Assembly (NCBI RefSeq): GCF_002159185.1
Contig: NZ_NFHD01000003.1
Location: forward strand, 62,001 to 126,000
Origin: Gemmiger sp. An87
GTDB taxonomy: Bacteria > Bacillota > Clostridia > Oscillospirales > Ruminococcaceae
Length of the DNA: 64,000 nt
Direction: 5' to 3'
The translations under genes were made by a program, and so were the position numbers. Below the pieces are notes generated by a model. The model did not search any database and was not told the DNA's origin. It saw only the letters and a list, made by a program, of their open reading frames with translations. This document shows positions 59,374 through 64,000 of the stretch, one piece after another (within the stretch, counting starts at the first letter, position 1; each line of letters begins with the position of its first letter).

Positions 59374-59745
59374 ATGAAAAGTCTGAAAGAGCTGGAGGCC
59401 ATCCGGGACCGGATGCGCCAGACCGTGAATACCCGCGAGAGCGACAGCAATACCATTCGTGTGGTGGTGGGCATGGCCACCTGCGGCATCTCCGCCGGTG
59501 CAAGGCCGGTGCTGAACGCCATTGTGGAGGAGCTGGCCCGGGAGAACGTGGCCGGTGTGCAGGTCACCCAGACCGGCTGCATCGGCATCTGCCAGCACGA
59601 GCCGGTGGTGGAGGTATATGAGCCGGGCAAGGAAAAGGTGACCTATGTGAAGATGACCCCGGAAAAGGCCATCCGCATGGTGCATCACCATCTGATGAAG
59701 GGCGAGCCGGTGGAGGAATACACCATCGGTTCGCTGACCAAGTGA
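59374..59745 (+). CDS. hndB: 2Fe-2S ferredoxin-like subunit (HndB)
   Basis: 123 residues. Thioredoxin-like 2Fe-2S ligands in MATCGISAGA and TGCIGICQHEP. Matches HndB of NADP-reducing hydrogenase. RBS and ATG 9 bases after the previous stop. Confidence 0.9.
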   Translation: MKSLKELEAIRDRMRQTVNTRESDSNTIRVVVGMATCGISAGARPVLNAIVEELARENVAGVQVTQTGCIGICQHEPVVEVYEPGKEKVTYVKMTPEKAIRMVHHHLMKGEPVEEYTIGSLTK

Positions 59746-59761
59746 AAGGGGGCGCGGCACA

Positions 59762-61552
59762 GTGTACAGAAATCATGTGATGATCTGCGGCGGCACCGGA
59801 TGCACCTCGTCCGGCAGCGACCGAATTGCCGCGGCCTTTGAACGGGAGCTGGAGCGCCACGGTCTGGACAGCGAGGTCAAGGTGGTACGCACCGGCTGCT
59901 TCGGCCTGTGTGCCCTGGGCCCCATCGTGGTGATCTACCCGGAGGGCAGCTTTTACAGCCGGGTGAAGGAAGAGCATGTGGAGTGGATCGTGACCGAGCA
60001 CCTGCTCAAGGGCCGCCCGGTGCGCAGCCTGCTGTTCGACGAAACGGTGGACGGCGAGCGGATCAAAAGCCTGGACCAGACCGGCTTTTACAAAAAACAG
60101 AAGCGGGTGGCGCTGCGCAACTGCGGCGTGATCAACCCGGAAAATATTGAGGAGTACATCGCATTTGACGGCTATGCCGCATTGGGCAAGGCGCTCACCG
60201 AAATGACGCCGGACGATGTGATCCAGACGGTGCTGGATTCCGGCCTGCGGGGCCGGGGCGGCGGCGGCTTCCCCACCGGGCGCAAATGGCAGCTGGCCTG
60301 CGCCGACCGGGGCAAGGTGAAAAAATTCGTCTGCTGCAACGCGGACGAGGGCGACCCGGGCGCATTCATGGACCGCAGCATGCTGGAGGGCGATCCCCAT
60401 GCGGTGATCGAGGCCATGGCCATTGCGGGCTATGCCATCGGAGCCGACAAAGGCTATGTGTATGTGCGCGCGGAATATCCCATCGCGGTAAAACGGCTGC
60501 AGATCGCCATCAACCAGGCCCGGGACTACGGCCTGCTGGGCGAGGACATCTTCGGCAGCGGCTTTAACTTTGACATCGAGATCAAGCTGGGCGCGGGCGC
60601 CTTCGTCTGCGGCGAGGAGACTGCTCTGATGACCAGCATCGAGGGCAACCGGGGCGAGCCGAGGCCCCGCCCGCCCTTCCCGGCAAAGAAGGGCCTGTTC
60701 GGCCGGCCCACCATCCTGAACAACGTGGAGACCTACGCCAACATTCCCCAGATCATCCTGAACGGAGCCGAGTGGTTCCGCAGCATGGGCACCGAAAACA
60801 GCCCCGGCACCAAGGTGTTCGCCCTGGGCGGCAAGATCCACAATACCGGCCTGGTGGAGGTTCCCATGGGCACCACCCTGCGGGAGATCGTGGAGGAGAT
60901 CGGCGGCGGCATCCCGGATGGCAAGAAGTTCAAGGCGGCCCAGACCGGCGGACCCTCCGGCGGCTGCATCCCCGCCGAGCTGATCGACACCCCCATCGAC
61001 TACGATTCTCTGAGCAAGATCGGCAGCATGATGGGCTCCGGTGGCCTGATTGTTATGGACGAGGACACCTGCATGGTGGACATCGCCAAGTTCTTTTTGG
61101 AATTTACCGTGGATGAAAGCTGCGGCAAGTGCACCCCCTGCCGGGTGGGCACCAAACGGCTGCTGGAGCTGCTGGAGAAGATCACCAGCGGCAACGGCAC
61201 CATGCGGGACCTGGAGCGCATTGAGGAGCTGGCCGAGTTCGTGAAGAACAACAGCCTGTGCGGCCTGGGCCAGACCGCACCCAATCCGGTGCTGTCCACC
61301 CTGAAGTATTTCCGAGAGGAATACCTGGCCCATATCCAGGACAAACGCTGCCCGGCGGGCGTCTGCAAGGCGCTGCTGGTGTACAAGATCGACCCGGACA
61401 AGTGCCGCGGCTGCACCCTGTGCGCCCGTAACTGCCCGGCGGACGCGATCATGGGCAGTGTGCGCAACCCCCACAGCATCGACACCAACAAGTGCGTGAA
61501 GTGCGGCGCCTGCATGGATACCTGCCGCTTTGGCGCCATCAGCAAAGGCTAA
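59762..61552 (+). CDS. hndC: NuoF/HndC-type NAD(P)H-binding flavoprotein subunit
   Basis: 596 residues, GTG start. N-terminal 2Fe-2S thioredoxin-like domain (GGTGCTSSGS, TGCFGLC), FMN/NAD site GRGGGGFPTGRKW and NADEGDPGAFMDRSM, SLBB (about 330-420), NuoF 4Fe-4S SCGKCTPCRVG, and a C-terminal 2[4Fe-4S] ferredoxin (CRGCTLCARNCP, CVKCGACMDTC). Exchanges electrons with NAD(P)H in HydABC/Hnd hydrogenase, which bifurcates between NAD(P)H and ferredoxin in characterised cases. Confidence 0.96.
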   Translation: MYRNHVMICGGTGCTSSGSDRIAAAFERELERHGLDSEVKVVRTGCFGLCALGPIVVIYPEGSFYSRVKEEHVEWIVTEHLLKGRPVRSLLFDETVDGERIKSLDQTGFYKKQKRVALRNCGVINPENIEEYIAFDGYAALGKALTEMTPDDVIQTVLDSGLRGRGGGGFPTGRKWQLACADRGKVKKFVCCNADEGDPGAFMDRSMLEGDPHAVIEAMAIAGYAIGADKGYVYVRAEYPIAVKRLQIAINQARDYGLLGEDIFGSGFNFDIEIKLGAGAFVCGEETALMTSIEGNRGEPRPRPPFPAKKGLFGRPTILNNVETYANIPQIILNGAEWFRSMGTENSPGTKVFALGGKIHNTGLVEVPMGTTLREIVEEIGGGIPDGKKFKAAQTGGPSGGCIPAELIDTPIDYDSLSKIGSMMGSGGLIVMDEDTCMVDIAKFFLEFTVDESCGKCTPCRVGTKRLLELLEKITSGNGTMRDLERIEELAEFVKNNSLCGLGQTAPNPVLSTLKYFREEYLAHIQDKRCPAGVCKALLVYKIDPDKCRGCTLCARNCPADAIMGSVRNPHSIDTNKCVKCGACMDTCRFGAISKG

Positions 61553-61570
61553 GGAGGGCACACGGCAATT

Positions 61571-63325
61571 ATGAATATGGTAAATTTGAAGATCAACAAT
61601 GTGCCCTGCCAGGCGCCGGAGGGCTCCACCATTCTGGAGGCGGCCCACGAAGTGGGCATCACCATCCCCACCCTTTGTTACTTAAAGGAGATCAAGCGGG
61701 TGAACGGCGCCTGCCGGGTCTGCGTGGTGGAGGTAAAGGGCGCAAAGAACCTGCTGCCCGCCTGTGTCTACCCGGTGAGCGAGGGCATGGAGGTATTCAC
61801 CAACACCAAGCGGGTGCAGAACGCCCGCAAGATGAATCTGGAGCTGATTCTCTCCATCCACAACCAGGACTGCATGAGCTGCGTGCGCAACGGCGACTGT
61901 GAGCTGCTGCGGCTGTGCAAGCAGTACGGCGTGGACAAATCCAATGCCTTTGAGGGCGTTCTGCCCGAGCGGCAGGACGATGACAGTGCTCCGCATCTGG
62001 TAAAGGACAGCTCCAAGTGCATCATCTGCCGCCGCTGCATTTCCACCTGCGCCGAGAACCAGGGCGTGGGCGTGATCAATGTGGTGGAGCGCGGCTTCAA
62101 TACCCACATCGCCTGCGCCTTCGAGGGCAAGCTGGCGGACTCCACCTGCATCGGCTGCGGCCAGTGCATCACGGTTTGCCCCACCGCCGCCCTGGTGGAG
62201 CGGGACGACACCGAAAAGGTATGGGCTGCGCTGGACGATCCCACCCGCCATGTGGTGGTACAGACCGCGCCCAGTGTGCGCGCGGCCCTGGGCGAGGAGT
62301 TCGGCCTGCCCATCGGCACCAATGTACAGGGCAAGATGGTGGCGGCGCTGCGCCGTCTGGGCTTCGACGGTGTGTTCGACACCGACTTTGCCGCCGACAT
62401 GACCATCATGGAGGAGGCCCACGAGTTCCTGGAGCGGGTGAAGAACGGGGGAAAGCTGCCGCTCATCACCAGCTGCAGCCCCGGCTGGGTCAAATACTGC
62501 GAGACCTTCCACCCGGATTTCATTCCCAATCTGTCCAGCTGCAAGAGCCCGCAGCAGATGTTCGGCGCGCTGAGCAAAACCTACTATGCCGAAAAGATGG
62601 GGCTGGACCCCAGAAACATCTACTGCGTGTCGGTGATGCCCTGCACCGCCAAGAAGTTCGAGATCGGCCGCCCGGACCAGAGCGCCGCGGGCGACGGCAT
62701 CCCGGATGTGGATGTGGCCATCACCACCCGTGAGCTGGCCCGGATGATCCACCGCAGCGGCCTGCGCTTTTTGGATCTGCCGGATGAGGATTTTGACCCG
62801 GCCATGGGTCAGGCCACCGGCGCGGGCCACATTTTCGGCGCCACCGGCGGCGTGATGGAGGCGGCCCTGCGCACCGCGGTGGAGACCCTCACCGGCGAAA
62901 AGGTGGAGCCGGTGGAATTCACCCAGGTGCGCGGCACCGATGCCATCAAGGAGGCGGAATACCAGGTGGCCGGACTCACCCTGCGGGTCTGCGTGGTCAG
63001 CGGCACCGCCAACGCGGGTAAGGTGCTGGAGATGGTGCGCCGCGGGGAAAAGCAGTACGATATGATCGAGGTCATGGCCTGCCCCGGCGGCTGCGTGAAC
63101 GGCGGCGGTCAGCCCATCCAGCCCGCCCCGGTGCGCAACTTCACCGACATCCGCGCCCTGCGTGCCAAGGCCCTGTATGACCAGGACGAGGCCAGCGTGC
63201 TGCGCCGCAGTCACGAGAACCCGCTGGTGCAGCAGGTCTATGCGGAATTTCTGGGCGAGCCGGGCAGCGAAAAGGCACACCATATTCTGCACACCAGCTA
63301 TGCACCGCGCCCCCGTTTGTTCTGA
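61571..63325 (+). CDS. hndD: [FeFe] hydrogenase catalytic subunit (HydA/HndD)
   Basis: 584 residues. 2Fe-2S domain (about 1-75), His-ligated 4Fe-4S (HNQDCMSCVRNGDC), two 4Fe-4S (CIICRRCISTC, CIGCGQCITVCP), and H-cluster motifs: TSCSPGWVKYCE (L1), MPCTAKKFE (L2) and MACPGGCVNGGGQP (L3). All canonical, unlike the paralogue at 55967-57253. It makes or uses H2. Ends the plus operon. Confidence 0.97.
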   Translation: MNMVNLKINNVPCQAPEGSTILEAAHEVGITIPTLCYLKEIKRVNGACRVCVVEVKGAKNLLPACVYPVSEGMEVFTNTKRVQNARKMNLELILSIHNQDCMSCVRNGDCELLRLCKQYGVDKSNAFEGVLPERQDDDSAPHLVKDSSKCIICRRCISTCAENQGVGVINVVERGFNTHIACAFEGKLADSTCIGCGQCITVCPTAALVERDDTEKVWAALDDPTRHVVVQTAPSVRAALGEEFGLPIGTNVQGKMVAALRRLGFDGVFDTDFAADMTIMEEAHEFLERVKNGGKLPLITSCSPGWVKYCETFHPDFIPNLSSCKSPQQMFGALSKTYYAEKMGLDPRNIYCVSVMPCTAKKFEIGRPDQSAAGDGIPDVDVAITTRELARMIHRSGLRFLDLPDEDFDPAMGQATGAGHIFGATGGVMEAALRTAVETLTGEKVEPVEFTQVRGTDAIKEAEYQVAGLTLRVCVVSGTANAGKVLEMVRRGEKQYDMIEVMACPGGCVNGGGQPIQPAPVRNFTDIRALRAKALYDQDEASVLRRSHENPLVQQVYAEFLGEPGSEKAHHILHTSYAPRPRLF

Positions 63326-63333
63326 TCCCTTTT

Positions 63334-63366
63334 GCCCCTGCAGCTTTGCTGCGGGGGCTTTTTTGT
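63334..63366 (+). terminator. terminator of hydrogenase operon
   Basis: A stem of about 11 bp (63334-63344 with 63348-63358, one bulge) and six T. Confidence 0.85.
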
Positions 63367-63390
63367 TCCCGAAAAAATAAATGAGAAAAA

Positions 63391-63433
63391 TTCCTATTTA
63401 TGGGTTGACAAGATAAATAGGAAGTGTTATCAT
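63391..63433 (+). promoter_or_regulatory. promoter with embedded 11-bp inverted repeat, rubrerythrin
   Basis: TTGACA (63405-63410), 17 bases, TATCAT (63428-63433). TTCCTATTTAT (63391-63401) and ATAAATAGGAA (63413-63423) form a perfect 11-bp inverted repeat centred on the -35. A bound dimer would block RNA polymerase. A peroxide or redox repressor is likely; the sequence is not a clear PerR box. Confidence 0.8.
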
Positions 63434-63548
63434 TAAGCCACGGAAACGAAGCCGCACCAACAAAACAATGAAAGAATCAAGCGCAGCACCGCATGAGCCG
63501 TCAGGCGATGCTTGCCAGAAACATGAAACGAATATGGAGGAAATAACA

Positions 63549-64000
63549 ATGGAAAAATGGCGTTGCACTGTATGTGGTTATATTCATGAAGGCCCTCTGC
63601 CCGAGGACTTTACCTGCCCCCGCTGCCGTAAGCCCGCTTCGGTGTTTGAGAAGATCGAGGAGCCTAAGTCTGGCAGCCGTTATGCCGGCACCAAGACCGA
63701 GCAGAACCTGCGCGAGGCCTTTGCCGGTGAGAGCCAGGCCCGCGGCAAGTACACCTACTTTGCTCAGGTAGCCCAGCGCGAGGGCTACGAGCAGCTGGCT
63801 GAGGTCTTCAGCAAGACCGCCCGCAACGAGCAGGAGCACGCCCGCCTGTGGTTTGAGGCCCTGGGTGGCCTGGGCTCCACTGCCGACAACCTGCTGGCCG
63901 CTGCCGAGGGTGAGAACTACGAGTGGACCGACATGTACGACCGCTTCGCCAAGGACGCCGAAGAGGAAGGCTTCCCCGAGCTGGCCGAGAAGTTCCGCAA
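63549..64000 (+). CDS. reverse rubrerythrin, 3' end outside window
   Basis: 150 residues visible. N-terminal rubredoxin domain ([21 protein letters not shown]) before the di-iron ferritin-like domain ([30 protein letters not shown]), the order of clostridial reverse rubrerythrin. Reduces H2O2 and O2 to protect anaerobes. RBS GGAGG. Confidence 0.95.
   Translation, partial: MEKWRCTVCGYIHEGPLPEDFTCPRCRKPASVFEKIEEPKSGSRYAGTKTEQNLREAFAGESQARGKYTYFAQVAQREGYEQLAEVFSKTARNEQEHARLWFEALGGLGSTADNLLAAAEGENYEWTDMYDRFAKDAEEEGFPELAEKFR

Overview
The window reads as a chromosome segment of a GC-rich anaerobic Firmicute of class Clostridia, most like the gut Oscillospiraceae/Ruminococcaceae. This rests on the dcw genes (FtsW/SpoVE, MurA, FtsZ, a DivIVA-like protein), a bifurcating-type [FeFe] hydrogenase operon, reverse rubrerythrin, many Fe-S flavoproteins, and SpoIIID with a sigma-E-like promoter, which suggests a sporulation lineage. 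No species is claimed.

The main result is at 447-14847. A class B penicillin-binding protein (SpoVD/FtsI type) is cut in two by about 12.2 kb. The left part (447-1712) has the SxxK and SxN motifs. The right part (13909-14847) has the KSG motif and two PASTA repeats. Joining the halves at a shared 8-bp core (GGGTCCGG, 1706-1713 and 13902-13909) gives one continuous 734-residue PBP. The insert starts with a large serine recombinase. The rejoined ends of the insert form a palindromic attP (GTCAAAC ... GTTTGAC). A sigma-E-like promoter lies upstream of the recombinase. The layout resembles skin-type elements that split sporulation genes and leave during development. Its cargo is a divergent FtsZ-like protein without the GTP-binding signature, an unknown coupled partner, XRE and WYL regulators, CutC, a complete GlcNAc-type PTS (LicT with RAT terminator, EIIA, EI, HPr lacking Ser46, EIICB), and a ferredoxin / NapH-like / ArsR operon. 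No conjugation or phage structural genes are present.

After the element come ftsW/spoVE, murA, ftsZ and a DivIVA-like coiled-coil gene (14.9-19.9 kb). An HD protein and a YdbC-like protein follow on the minus strand. Next are a fused molybdenum hydroxylase, a cysteine hydrolase, a DUF3267 membrane protein and an NTF2-like protein (21-26 kb), then TetR/alcohol dehydrogenase, an AraC regulator, a TPR protein and tRNA-Pro and tRNA-Gln. From 30.5 to 40.1 kb lie a thioredoxin-reductase-like flavoprotein, SpoIIID, a metal-efflux operon (ArsR, HMA, P-type ATPase), an RpiR regulator, a decayed 2-aminoethylphosphonate locus (a transporter ATPase fused by deletion to a phnW remnant, and a phnX lacking its Mg-binding loop) and an arsenic operon.

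A tandem array of 86-bp repeats (40.27-40.58 kb) precedes a minus-strand housekeeping run: ttcA-like, alr, cysteine hydrolase, membrane glycosyltransferase-like protein, lepA. The rplM-rpsI operon is followed by a non-coding stretch with three hairpins and a terminator (candidate small RNA). A Crp-family regulator and a TetR-controlled operon of three redox flavoproteins come next (49.4-54.8 kb). The right end (54.9-63.3 kb) has two divergent hydrogenase-associated operons. The minus operon encodes DRTGG proteins, an anti-sigma-like ATPase, an atypical hydrogenase-like Fe-S protein and a PHP protein. The plus operon encodes the NuoE/2Fe-2S/NuoF-like/HydA hydrogenase. The window closes inside a reverse rubrerythrin gene.
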